This document shows positions 8,751 to 16,124 of a DNA stretch of 64,000 nt, piece by piece. Position numbers and translations under genes: made by a program. The stretch is from contig NZ_JAPFPW010000001.1 of assembly GCF_026155325.1 (NCBI RefSeq), positions 248,001 through 312,000 of the forward strand, written 5' to 3'. Below the pieces are notes generated by a model. The model was not told where the DNA came from, did no database searches, and worked only from the letters and a program-made list of their open reading frames with translations. This DNA is from Desulfobotulus pelophilus (lineage in GTDB: Bacteria; Desulfobacterota; Desulfobacteria; Desulfobacterales; ASO4-4). The stretch's first letter is position 1, and every line of letters begins with the position of its first letter.

Positions 8751-8789
8751 TGCTCATGACTGACATTCAGTCATGAGCATGTATAAAGG
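8741..8789. promoter_or_regulatory. 49-nt perfect palindrome containing the TetR operator
   Basis: The arms 8741-8763 and 8767-8789 are exact reverse complements of 23 nt around a 3-nt centre CAT. The core TGACTGA-CAT-TCAGTCA (8757-8773) recurs at 9452-9468 before the exporter genes. The palindrome spans the -10 element, the expected transcription start and the AAAGG of the tetR ribosome binding site. It can therefore act as a DNA operator and, if transcribed, as an RNA hairpin. Confidence 0.85.
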
Positions 8790-8796
8790 AGTTCTT

Positions 8797-9387
8797 ATGG
8801 AAAAAAAAGAAAAAATTATTGCCGCGGCCATAGATGTTTTCAGGGGAAAAGGTATTGAAAAGACAAAGGTTTCCGATATCGTTAAGGCCGCCGGAATTGC
8901 TCAGGGAACATTTTATCTCTACTTTCCTTCCAAATTATCTGTCATGCCGGATATCGCATCGGTTATGGTCCAGAGAACCGTTGCTGAGGTGCGGGAACGG
9001 GTGAGGGAGGAAGGCAGCTTCTGGACGCGGATGGAAGAGCTGGTGGATGTTGTTTTCCGCCTGACGGAAGAGTACCGCGATGTGCTGGCCCTCATTTATG
9101 CGGGTTTATCCCAGACAAGGCATATTACGGAGTGGGAAACCATCTATGCACCTTTTTATGAGTGGATGGGGCTGTTTCTTCGCCAGGCACAAAATAACGG
9201 GGAGATACGCAGTACCCTTAACGCAGACCGGACAGCCAAGCTTCTCATCGGTCTCATTGAATCCACTGCGGAGCAGATTTATCTTTATGATGCCCTGCCG
9301 GAGAAGGAGAAGGTTGCTTTTCAACAAAGAGAGCTGATGGATTTTATGCGGTATGGATTGATTTGCGAAGAAAGCAAACGGGCTTGA
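8797..9387 (+). CDS. TetR/AcrR family transcriptional regulator of the SMR pair
   Basis: This 196-residue regulator has an N-terminal TetR helix-turn-helix: IIAAAIDVFRGKGIEKTKVS, then IVKAAGIAQGTFYLYF, the classic recognition-helix pattern. A helical ligand-binding domain fills the rest. The ATG at 8797 is preferred because AAAGGA (8785-8790) precedes it by 6 nt; an in-frame ATG at 8773 lies within the operator. Its placement before a paired SMR exporter matches the yvdT-yvdSR arrangement of Bacillus. Matching palindromes in front of both units indicate that it represses itself and the exporter and is released by an exported compound. Confidence 0.9.
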   Translation: MEKKEKIIAAAIDVFRGKGIEKTKVSDIVKAAGIAQGTFYLYFPSKLSVMPDIASVMVQRTVAEVRERVREEGSFWTRMEELVDVVFRLTEEYRDVLALIYAGLSQTRHITEWETIYAPFYEWMGLFLRQAQNNGEIRSTLNADRTAKLLIGLIESTAEQIYLYDALPEKEKVAFQQRELMDFMRYGLICEESKRA

Positions 9388-9451
9388 GTCGATTGCTTTG
9401 ATTATGGAGCAGGTCTTTACCTGTTGCTGGCTACAACGCGGAGCTGATTTG

Positions 9452-9468
9452 TGACTGATATTCAGTCA
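9452..9468. promoter_or_regulatory. Second TetR operator, in front of the SMR genes
   Basis: TGACTGA-TAT-TCAGTCA differs from the core of the upstream operator only in the centre. It ends in the A that begins the AGGAGG ribosome binding site of the first SMR gene, so repressor binding would also cover the translation start region. Confidence 0.85.
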
Positions 9469-9479
9469 GGAGGATGAAA

Positions 9480-9815
9480 GTGAATAAGTCGTGGGTGTAT
9501 GTAGGGCTTACCTGCCTGTTTGAGCTTTTCTGGGTGTATGGTTTTAATGTGGCCTCCTCATGGTGGCACTGGGTAATCATTGTGGGGATTATTCTGGTAG
9601 ATTTTCATTTTTTATCAAAGGCATGTGAAAAGCTCCCCACGGGAACGGTTTATGCTGTATTTGCGGCTGTTGGTACCGCCGGAACGGCACTGATGGACGT
9701 GGTACTGTTTGCTGCGGATTTTCATTTGCAGAAGGGGCTTTTCATTGTTCTTATCATCATAGGGGTCGTCAGTCTCAAACTGGCTGATAATCAGGATGAA
9801 GGGGAGGTTGGATAA
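9480..9815 (+). CDS. Small multidrug resistance (SMR) exporter subunit 1
   Basis: This 111-residue protein with four hydrophobic segments has the SMR membrane Glu in CLFELFWVYGF (first helix). Paired SMR proteins form antiparallel heterodimers that exchange protons for cationic drugs or guanidinium-like compounds. A GTG at 9480 is chosen: AGGAGG (9468-9473) lies 6 nt upstream, whereas the ATG at 9474 touches it with no spacer. The short charged C-terminal tail overlaps the ribosome binding site of the partner gene. No guanidine riboswitch was recognised; control appears to be by TetR. Confidence 0.85.
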   Translation: MNKSWVYVGLTCLFELFWVYGFNVASSWWHWVIIVGIILVDFHFLSKACEKLPTGTVYAVFAAVGTAGTALMDVVLFAADFHLQKGLFIVLIIIGVVSLKLADNQDEGEVG

Positions 9816-9816
9816 A

Positions 9817-10137
9817 ATGGGCTGGTTGTTGGTTTTTTTAGCAGCGGTTTCGGAAATTATTGGAGTGGTGGGTTTAAAAATGTACAGTACGCAGAAAAAA
9901 AATGCGGTCAATACCCTGCTTTTTGTGGGTGGATTTGGCTGTGCTTTTGCCCTTCTCTATGCATCATTTCAGTTTCTTCAGCTCAGCATTGCCTATGCTG
10001 TCTGGATAGGAATGGGCACGGCGGGGGGGGTCCTGGTGAATATGATTTTCTTCGGAGAATCCAGAAATATGGGACGAATTATCAGTGTAGTGATCATTGT
10101 TGCCGGTGTGACGGGCCTGAAAGCTGTTTCCGTCTGA
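9817..10137 (+). CDS. Small multidrug resistance (SMR) exporter subunit 2
   Basis: This 106-residue, four-helix membrane protein has the conserved SMR glutamate in AAVSEIIGVVGLK and the loop motif SIAYAVWIGMGTAG. The ATG at 9817 lies 1 nt after the stop of subunit 1 and follows GGGGAGG (9801-9807). The two subunits share this unit and presumably form one heterodimeric transporter in the inner membrane. A terminator follows at 10225. Confidence 0.9.
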   Translation: MGWLLVFLAAVSEIIGVVGLKMYSTQKKNAVNTLLFVGGFGCAFALLYASFQFLQLSIAYAVWIGMGTAGGVLVNMIFFGESRNMGRIISVVIIVAGVTGLKAVSV

Positions 10138-10224
10138 TATGGCTTCCGGTTACTGTTCAGACTGGATGATATTATGCGGATGAGGGCCTGTGGTTCTGAC
10201 TGGAGTCTGGTCATGTATGGGAAG

Positions 10225-10261
10225 ACCGTTGCAAGAATGATTTTTTGCAGCGGTTTTTTTT
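10225..10261 (+). terminator. Rho-independent terminator after the SMR pair
   Basis: ACCGTTGCAA (10225-10234) pairs with TTGCAGCGGT (10245-10254), including one G-T pair, and is followed by a run of T to 10261. Confidence 0.85.
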
Positions 10262-10351
10262 GTCAGAAAGTTGCTGTATTTCTCTGTACCCGGTAAGAAA
10301 AGGGTCTAACGAGATGTCTTGCAGGGAGTAAATGGCAGCTAAGGGAGATTG

Positions 10352-11110
10352 ATGGTGAGCACAGAAGGTCATGGCGGGCAGCAGATCTGGAAGAGTGCGG
10401 AGCAGGCTGCGGCAGGATTGGAAAAACTGGCGGATGGAACCTATGCCCGGACTTTGCAGCGTTTTTTTAAAACGGGTCCCGGGGAGTATGGGGAAAAGGA
10501 CCGATTTCTTGGTGTGCGGGTGCCGGTTCTGAGAAGGCATATGGGTGCAGGCGCATCCATGGACCATGAAGAGGTTGGAAAGCTGCTGGCATCTCCCTGG
10601 CATGAGGTTCGGATGTTTGCCCTGTTACTGTGGGTGGATCGTTATAAAAAGGGGGATGAGAGCCGGAAAGAAATGATATTCAAAGATTATCTTTCCCGTA
10701 CGGCTTGCGTGAATAACTGGGATCTTGTGGACGTTTCGGCTCCGGGTATTGTGGGAACCCATCTGCTGACACGGGAAAGGCACCTGCTCTATGAGCTGGC
10801 TGCCTCCGTTTTGCTATGGGATCGCCGTATTGCCATGGTATCCACCCTTACCCTGATACGTCACGGTCTCTATGACGATGCCCTGCGGCTTGCGGATATC
10901 CTTTCCCATGATACGGAACCCCTGATACACAAGGCTGTGGGTTGGATGCTGCGGGAGGTGGGGAAGGGCGACAGAAATTTATTGGAGAATTTTCTTGCCC
11001 CCAGATGCCGCCAGCTTCCCCGCATTCTTCTCCGGTACAGCATAGAACATTTTTCGGCAGATTCCCGGAAAGTATGGCTTTCCGGGAATCTGCCGACGGG
11101 ACTTTCATAG
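10352..11110 (+). CDS. alkD: DNA alkylation repair protein, AlkD-like
   Basis: This 252-residue protein is made of HEAT-like helical repeats. It shows AlkD-family landmarks: FLGVRVPVLRR, NNWDLVDVSAPGIVG, SVLLWDRRIAMVST and HKAVGWMLREVGK. AlkD is a DNA glycosylase that removes bulky or cationic alkylated bases without base flipping. The ATG at 10352 follows AAGGGA with good spacing. The last 15 or so codons lie in a perfect 18-bp inverted repeat, so the C-terminal tail after the family core (RYSIEHF) may come from an inserted palindromic element. Confidence 0.85.
   Translation: MVSTEGHGGQQIWKSAEQAAAGLEKLADGTYARTLQRFFKTGPGEYGEKDRFLGVRVPVLRRHMGAGASMDHEEVGKLLASPWHEVRMFALLLWVDRYKKGDESRKEMIFKDYLSRTACVNNWDLVDVSAPGIVGTHLLTRERHLLYELAASVLLWDRRIAMVSTLTLIRHGLYDDALRLADILSHDTEPLIHKAVGWMLREVGKGDRNLLENFLAPRCRQLPRILLRYSIEHFSADSRKVWLSGNLPTGLS
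11055..11095. repeat. Perfect 18-bp inverted repeat in the 3' end of alkD
   Basis: Bases 11055-11072 and 11078-11095 are exact reverse complements around TATGG. The repeat begins with CGGCAGATTCCCGG. It lies inside the coding region and ends 15 nt before the end of the stop codon. Convergent ald ends 36 nt further on. It has no T-tract but could limit read-through in both directions. Confidence 0.8.
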
Positions 11111-11131
11111 GTAGTGGATGGGGGTAAAGGA

Positions 11132-12250
11132 TTATTCGTAAAAAGATTTTTCCACAGGTGTATAGTCCAGATCAAAGGCTTCGGCCACTCCCTTACAGGT
11201 TACATGCCCCCGGACAATGTTCAGACCTTTCTGCATTTCCGGAAACTCCCGTACGGCTTCCAGAAGGCCATTGCTGGCTATGGCAAGGGCATAGGGCAGG
11301 GTGGCGTTGGTCAGGGCTATGGTCGATGTCATGGGAACGGCTCCCGGCATGTTGGAAACACAGTAGTGCAGTACGCCATCAATTTCATAAACCGGGTCAT
11401 CGTGGGTTGTGGGCCTGGATGTTTCTATACATCCACCCTGATCAATGGCCACATCCACAATAACGGAACCGGTTTTCATGGTTTTCACCATTTCTCTTGT
11501 GATCAGTTTGGGTGTTTTGGCTCCGGGAAGCAGTACGGCTCCGATAATGACATCTGCTTCGCTGACTTTTTGGCGGATGATGGCTGGTGAGCTCATGATG
11601 GGTACACAGTTTTTGGGCATGGTGGCGGAAAGATAGCGCAGCCTGTCCAGCCGGGTATCAATAAGATCCACCTGAGCACCGAGTCCGCAGGCCATGAGAG
11701 CGGCGTTGGTGCCAACGGTACCACCGCCAAGGACGAGAACGCGGGCTGGAGGAACTCCCGTTACTCCACCGAGAAGAATCCCCCTGCCTCCGTGGGTCCG
11801 TTCCAGATATCGTGCTGCTTCCTGTACAGCCATGCGTCCGGCTACTTCGCTCATGGGAATCAGCAGGGGAAGGCCGCCATTATTATCTTCAATGGTTTCA
11901 TAGGCCAGAGCAATGCCTCTGGTGCGTATAAAGGCATGGGTGAGCTGTTCATAAGCCGCAAAATGAAAATAGGTAAAAACGATCTGATCTTCCCGTATCA
12001 GATCATATTCCGATGGCTGGGGTTCCTTGACGTGCATGACCATTTCTGCATCTGCAAAGATATCCGCCGGGTTTCCCACCAGACGTGCACCCGCACCGGC
12101 GTAGGACTCATCGTCAAAACCCGATGCAGCCCCTGCATTTTTTTCCACAAGAACGGAATGGCCGTTGGCCACCATAATTTCGACTCCGGCGGGTGTCATG
12201 GCAACACGATTTTCCTGATGTTTGATTTCTTTGAGAATGCCGACAATCAT
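11132..12250 (-). CDS. ald: Alanine dehydrogenase
   Basis: This 372-residue enzyme, normal length for the family, interconverts L-alanine and pyruvate plus ammonia with NAD. The N terminus MIVGILKEIKHQENRVA is typical, followed by VKEPQPSEYDLI and FHFAA near the substrate site and the NAD-binding VLVLGGGTVGTNAA. The ATG at 12250 follows AAGGA; a longer reading frame to 12307 has no support. It is convergent with alkD. In this organism it could feed alanine into the pyruvate pool next to the lactate pathway. Confidence 0.95.
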   Translation of the reverse strand: MIVGILKEIKHQENRVAMTPAGVEIMVANGHSVLVEKNAGAASGFDDESYAGAGARLVGNPADIFADAEMVMHVKEPQPSEYDLIREDQIVFTYFHFAAYEQLTHAFIRTRGIALAYETIEDNNGGLPLLIPMSEVAGRMAVQEAARYLERTHGGRGILLGGVTGVPPARVLVLGGGTVGTNAALMACGLGAQVDLIDTRLDRLRYLSATMPKNCVPIMSSPAIIRQKVSEADVIIGAVLLPGAKTPKLITREMVKTMKTGSVIVDVAIDQGGCIETSRPTTHDDPVYEIDGVLHYCVSNMPGAVPMTSTIALTNATLPYALAIASNGLLEAVREFPEMQKGLNIVRGHVTCKGVAEAFDLDYTPVEKSFYE

Positions 12251-12342
12251 GAAGAATCCTTCCTGGGTAATGGTTGGACAGTTGGGTAAGACTCTTTCAT
12301 GTAGCATTGTCTTCGCAGATGTAGCAATGGGTAACCGAAAGG

Positions 12343-12375
12343 AAAACCCGGCCTTTATGGAGAAAGACCGGGTTT
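12343..12375 (-). terminator. Terminator of the solute-binding protein gene
   Basis: On the minus strand AAACCCGG and CCGGGTTT form the stem, with further pairing inside the loop (TCTTT/AAAGG). The downstream tract is TTTTCC. Confidence 0.6.
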
Positions 12376-12442
12376 CTGTTCTTGTTCGGAAGTTGCCTTG
12401 TCTTTGGATTTGTAGGGGAAAGTACGACAGCCATAACGGCCG

Positions 12443-13207
12443 TTATCCCCCAAAATATTTTCTGTATATATCTTTGTAGGAAGCACTGGTTTTGAATTTC
12501 TTCAGTTCATCGGAAAATTTGTCAACAAAATCTTTTTCCACCGTATTCTTACTGAACACGACATAAAGAGATGTGGTTTCTATGGGCTTGGGAAGGGGGA
12601 TGATGGAGCCGGAAAGTCCCATCTGGTTGATAAGATAAAGACCGTTACCATAATCCATGACGGTTGTATCGATCCGTCCTGCCATCAGTTTTTGAATGTT
12701 GAACTGGTCATTGGTAACTTCTTCAAAATTTTTCTGTGAACGCATGAATTCCCACAGTTCAGGGGTGTAGGCATAACCCCTTACCACGCCGATGGTTTTT
12801 CTGGTGAGATCGTTGAATGTGCTGAACCGTATGTTGTTTTTATCTTCGCTGCGGATAAAAAAAGACCAGGATGAGTCCATGAGGCTTTCGGTGGCATAGT
12901 GGGTTACTTGAGCCCGTTCAGGATTGTACACGGCGGTGTAAAGAAGATCGGCATATCCGTCAATTACCATACGTTCCGCCCTGGCCCATGGATATTGCTG
13001 AATGCGGCCGTCAATGGCCACATTCATATTTTTCAGTACCTCCAGAATCACTTCCGTTGCAAAGCCGGATACGTACTCATTACCCGGTTCGCCGGCCTTG
13101 AATTCGTAGGGTGGCCATTCATCGGTTACAATTTTAAGGCTTTTTCCCATTGCGGGACCGGAACCGAGACAAAAAACAAGAGACAGCAGAAGAATCATGT
13201 GTTTCAT
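12443..13207 (-). CDS. Periplasmic solute-binding protein, family 3 type
   Basis: This 254-residue protein has a signal peptide (MKHMILLLSLVFCLGSGPAMG) and a bilobed binding domain beginning KSLKIVTDEWPPYEF. That opening is typical of amino-acid-type binding proteins. A membrane anchor, transporter permease or enzymatic domain is absent, and no ABC genes adjoin. It may therefore work with a remote transporter, or as a sensor partner. The ATG at 13207 follows GGAGG by 4 nt; the reading frame continues upstream to 13336 but without a ribosome binding site. Confidence 0.82.
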   Translation of the reverse strand: MKHMILLLSLVFCLGSGPAMGKSLKIVTDEWPPYEFKAGEPGNEYVSGFATEVILEVLKNMNVAIDGRIQQYPWARAERMVIDGYADLLYTAVYNPERAQVTHYATESLMDSSWSFFIRSEDKNNIRFSTFNDLTRKTIGVVRGYAYTPELWEFMRSQKNFEEVTNDQFNIQKLMAGRIDTTVMDYGNGLYLINQMGLSGSIIPLPKPIETTSLYVVFSKNTVEKDFVDKFSDELKKFKTSASYKDIYRKYFGG

Positions 13208-13390
13208 GGAAACCTCCAGTGGATGCAGGGGGAGCAATAGAGACTCTTTGCAGAGGCAGAAACGCCCCTGAAGAAAAGCATGGTATGGCGGTGAGTTAAG
13301 TGGGTATATTCTTGTGCGAACGGGGTTTTTTGTCAACGAAAAAGTAGAAGGATTCTCTTTTCGGGAAGCCGGTATATTCGGTGAAACGGG

Positions 13391-13417
13391 GGGATGGGCC
13401 AGACAGTGGCCCGTCCC
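13391..13417 (-). terminator. Hairpin at the 3' end of rhlE
   Basis: GGGATGGGCCA (13391-13401) and TGGCCCGTCCC (13407-13417) form an 11-bp stem with one mismatch around GACAG. It starts 4 nt after the rhlE stop in the direction of transcription. The following minus-strand sequence is C-rich then TTT, so termination strength is uncertain. Confidence 0.55.
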
Positions 13418-13420
13418 TCT

Positions 13421-14656
13421 TTATTTCTTTTTTCCTTTTTTCTTTTTTGTGGCTTCAAAGGCTTCCTGACTGGAAATGAGCTCTTCAAGGGATTTTTCGT
13501 GGGAGAACATCAGGGTTTCTGCATAGGTTCCCCTGTCCATGGAAAGTTCGGGTACGGGTTTACCGATCAGCTGCTCTATGTCTGCCAGCATGGTTTTTTC
13601 TTCTTCGCTGCAGAAGGAGATGGCCAGCCCTTTATGGACTCCCCTGCCGGTTCTGCCCACCCGGTGAACATAATTTTCCGTCACATCCGGTATGTCATAG
13701 TTGATGACAACCTGTACGTCCGGAATGTCAATTCCACGGGCAGAAACGTCGGTGGCTATGAGTGTACGGCAACGGCCTGTGCGAAAGGACTGCATGGCTT
13801 CGAGCCGTTCTCTCTGGTCTTTGTCGCCGTGGATAAAAAGGGCTGGTATCTCTGCCCTGTGCATGGCTTTGGCCACCCTTTCTGCGCGGACTTTTGTCCG
13901 GACAAAAACAAGAATCTTGTCTTCGGGGTGCTCTTTGATGAAGCGTTCCAGAAAAAAGCGTTTGTCATCCTTTTCTACAAAGAGAACATGGTGGGATACG
14001 TTTTTAGAAACTGGATCTTCCGGTGAGAGCTGGATGCGGATGGCGGAGCCCCTTACCTGAGAGTAGGCAAGTTTTTTGATTTCGGGGCTGATGGTGGCGG
14101 AAAAGAAGAGGGTCTGATGCTTTTGAGGCAGCTTTTTTTTGATGGCCTGGATGTCGTTAATAAAGCCGAGATCCAGCATGCGGTCCGCTTCATCCAGAAT
14201 CAGTGTACGGATGCGTTCCACACGGAGATGACCCTGTTTGATCAGATCAAACAGGCGGCCGGGAGTGGCTACAAGAATATCCAGCCCATCCTGTAGTTTT
14301 TTGATCTGGGCATCCTGCTCCACGCCACCGTAAAGGGCAAAGGTTGCCACTTTGGTATGTCGGGAGAGCTTGGCAAATACCTCGCCTATCTGTGCCGCCA
14401 GTTCCCGCGTGGGTACCATGATCAGACAACGGATCCCGTAGCTGCGCTTACTGGTTTTGTCTTTATGGATACTGTCTATTACGGGAATGGCAAAGGCTGC
14501 GGTTTTACCGGTTCCGGTCTGGGCTATGGCCAGTACGTCTTCTCCTTTCTGGATGGAAGGGATGGCTTTGAACTGGATATCGGTGGGTCGCTGGAACCCT
14601 AGTTTTGCAAGATTGGTCTTGATTTCTTCTGAGATAAAATACTGTTCAAATTTCAC
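13421..14656 (-). CDS. rhlE: DEAD-box RNA helicase, RhlE-like
   Basis: This 411-residue helicase has the full set of motifs: Q-motif region GFQRPTDIQFKAI, Walker A AIAQTGTGKTAAF, PTRELAAQI, TPGR, DEAD, SAT, and HRVGRTGR in the second RecA lobe. It ends in a basic KKKKGKKK tail that should aid RNA binding. RhlE-type helicases remodel rRNA and mRNA structures. The gene appears monocistronic, with its own candidate promoter at 14727-14754 and about 70 nt of leader. Confidence 0.93.
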   Translation of the reverse strand: MKFEQYFISEEIKTNLAKLGFQRPTDIQFKAIPSIQKGEDVLAIAQTGTGKTAAFAIPVIDSIHKDKTSKRSYGIRCLIMVPTRELAAQIGEVFAKLSRHTKVATFALYGGVEQDAQIKKLQDGLDILVATPGRLFDLIKQGHLRVERIRTLILDEADRMLDLGFINDIQAIKKKLPQKHQTLFFSATISPEIKKLAYSQVRGSAIRIQLSPEDPVSKNVSHHVLFVEKDDKRFFLERFIKEHPEDKILVFVRTKVRAERVAKAMHRAEIPALFIHGDKDQRERLEAMQSFRTGRCRTLIATDVSARGIDIPDVQVVINYDIPDVTENYVHRVGRTGRGVHKGLAISFCSEEEKTMLADIEQLIGKPVPELSMDRGTYAETLMFSHEKSLEELISSQEAFEATKKKKGKKK

Positions 14657-14981
14657 GAGTTGTCTTGCCTTAATTGAGAAATGAAAGAATCATGGTAACG
14701 TCGTAACAGAAACTGTTCTATTATATATTATACAAAGGCAGCACAGGCGGCCAATAAAAAACGGTTTCTCCTGATATAAATAATCCGGTTTTTCTGTTTT
14801 ACGGACAGGGAAAGCCCGGCATACCCAATAAATAAGGGGGGTGAATTTTGTGCGGAACTTCCATGGAATTTTCCACCTTCTTTTATCGGGTAAGAGAATC
14901 ATTCCCTTTATGGCAGCCGGTATACCAAGCCTTGTTTTGTATTAAGTTCATATCATTGTTGTCTTTCCCCGGGAGCAGATA
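14657..14981. other. Intergenic region upstream of rhlE
   Basis: No gene is visible. The left half holds the rhlE promoter and leader. The right half follows the hybrid kinase gene and shows no clear terminator. Confidence 0.6.
14727..14754 (-). promoter_or_regulatory. Candidate promoter of rhlE
   Basis: On the minus strand a perfect TATAAT (14727-14732) is preceded, after 16 nt, by TTGGCC (14749-14754) as a weak -35. Confidence 0.5.
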
Positions 14982-16124
14982 TTATGTTCCGGAAAGGGGT
15001 AGAAAAATTTCAAAGACGCTGCCGGCATCGGGTTTGCTTGTAACCGCTATGGCTCCCTGATGGGCGCGGACCATTCCCAGAACGGCGGAAAGTCCCATGC
15101 CTCTGCCCATCATATTGGTGGAGAAGAAGGGGTCGAAAATACTCTCCAGGTCCTGATTATCGATACCGCATCCCGTATCCCGTATGGTAAGGCAGGCATA
15201 GTTTTTTTTTGTAGCCATAAAGTCCAGCGGAAAGCGATGATGGCCGGGAATCGAGGTTGCCGGCAGAGCCCTAAGGCTCAGGACAATTGTTCCGTTTTCC
15301 CCGGTGGCTTCCACCGCATTCACGACCAGTTCCGTTACAATCTGCTGAATTCCGTTCCAGTCACCCTCAATGGTGAGCTGTTTTTCCGTAAGATGGGTTT
15401 CCATATCCATATGCTGCGGAAGCTTTGCAAAAAGATCCGGTAGCAGGGCGGTACAGCAGCGGGTCAGATTTATGGGGTGATGATGGATGGCGGTTTTTCC
15501 CGTATAAGTGAGAATCAGACGGCTGAACGCGGATGCCTTTTCCACGGAGCTGATGGCCGCATCCAGGTATCGGGATGCCTTTGGATTGTATCTGGTGAAA
15601 ATGCTTACCATCTCAAGATTACCCAGTACGGATTGAAGATGATTGTTGAACTTGTGGGCAATGGCACCTGCCATGCGGATGAGACCTTCTACTTTGAACA
15701 GCTGGCGATGGAGGGCTTCTTTTTCTTTCAGTTCCTTCCGGGCCTGAACAAGGCTCAGATGGGTTTCAATGCGGGCAAGGACCTCTGCCTCGTGAAAGGG
15801 TTTGGTAATGTAATCCACCGCCCCCTGGGCAAAGGCCTTCAGCTTATCATCCAGAGCATCCAGAGCAGTAATGAAAATCAGGGGGATTTCCCGGTTGTCT
15901 GGATTCTCTTTCAGGTAACGGCACACTTCAAAACCGTCCATTTCAGGCATCATGATATCCATCAGTATCAGGCAGGGCGATCGGGCCTCTATGGCTTTCA
16001 ATGCCATCGGACCGTTGGTGACAGGGCGGACTTCATATCCCCTTGTTTTGAGAATCCCCGTAAGTACCCGCAGATTATCGGTGTTGTCATCTACAATGAG
16101 AATGTCACTGGCCTGTGTTTGCAT
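14982..16124 (-). CDS. REC-histidine kinase hybrid (response regulator fused to kinase)
   Basis: This 380-residue soluble protein has an N-terminal receiver (ILIVDDN, phosphoacceptor in [13 protein letters not shown], lysine in DYITKPF). A coiled linker follows, then a kinase core with [18 protein letters not shown] as the H-box, an N-box VVNAVEA, DTGCGID and GRGMGLSAV. The H-box has AHKFNN where this kinase class usually has AHDFNN, so Lys replaces the acidic residue after His and phosphotransfer chemistry may differ. The ATG at 16124 follows AGGGAG and overlaps the upstream kinase gene by 20 nt, so it is translationally coupled. There is no DNA-binding domain; the output is probably phosphorelay. 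Confidence 0.88.
   Translation of the reverse strand: MQTQASDILIVDDNTDNLRVLTGILKTRGYEVRPVTNGPMALKAIEARSPCLILMDIMMPEMDGFEVCRYLKENPDNREIPLIFITALDALDDKLKAFAQGAVDYITKPFHEAEVLARIETHLSLVQARKELKEKEALHRQLFKVEGLIRMAGAIAHKFNNHLQSVLGNLEMVSIFTRYNPKASRYLDAAISSVEKASAFSRLILTYTGKTAIHHHPINLTRCCTALLPDLFAKLPQHMDMETHLTEKQLTIEGDWNGIQQIVTELVVNAVEATGENGTIVLSLRALPATSIPGHHRFPLDFMATKKNYACLTIRDTGCGIDNQDLESIFDPFFSTNMMGRGMGLSAVLGMVRAHQGAIAVTSKPDAGSVFEIFLPLSGT

Noticed and set aside
9474-9476. ATG as start of SMR subunit 1
   Set aside because: It touches AGGAGG with no spacer; the in-frame GTG at 9480 has 6-nt spacing.
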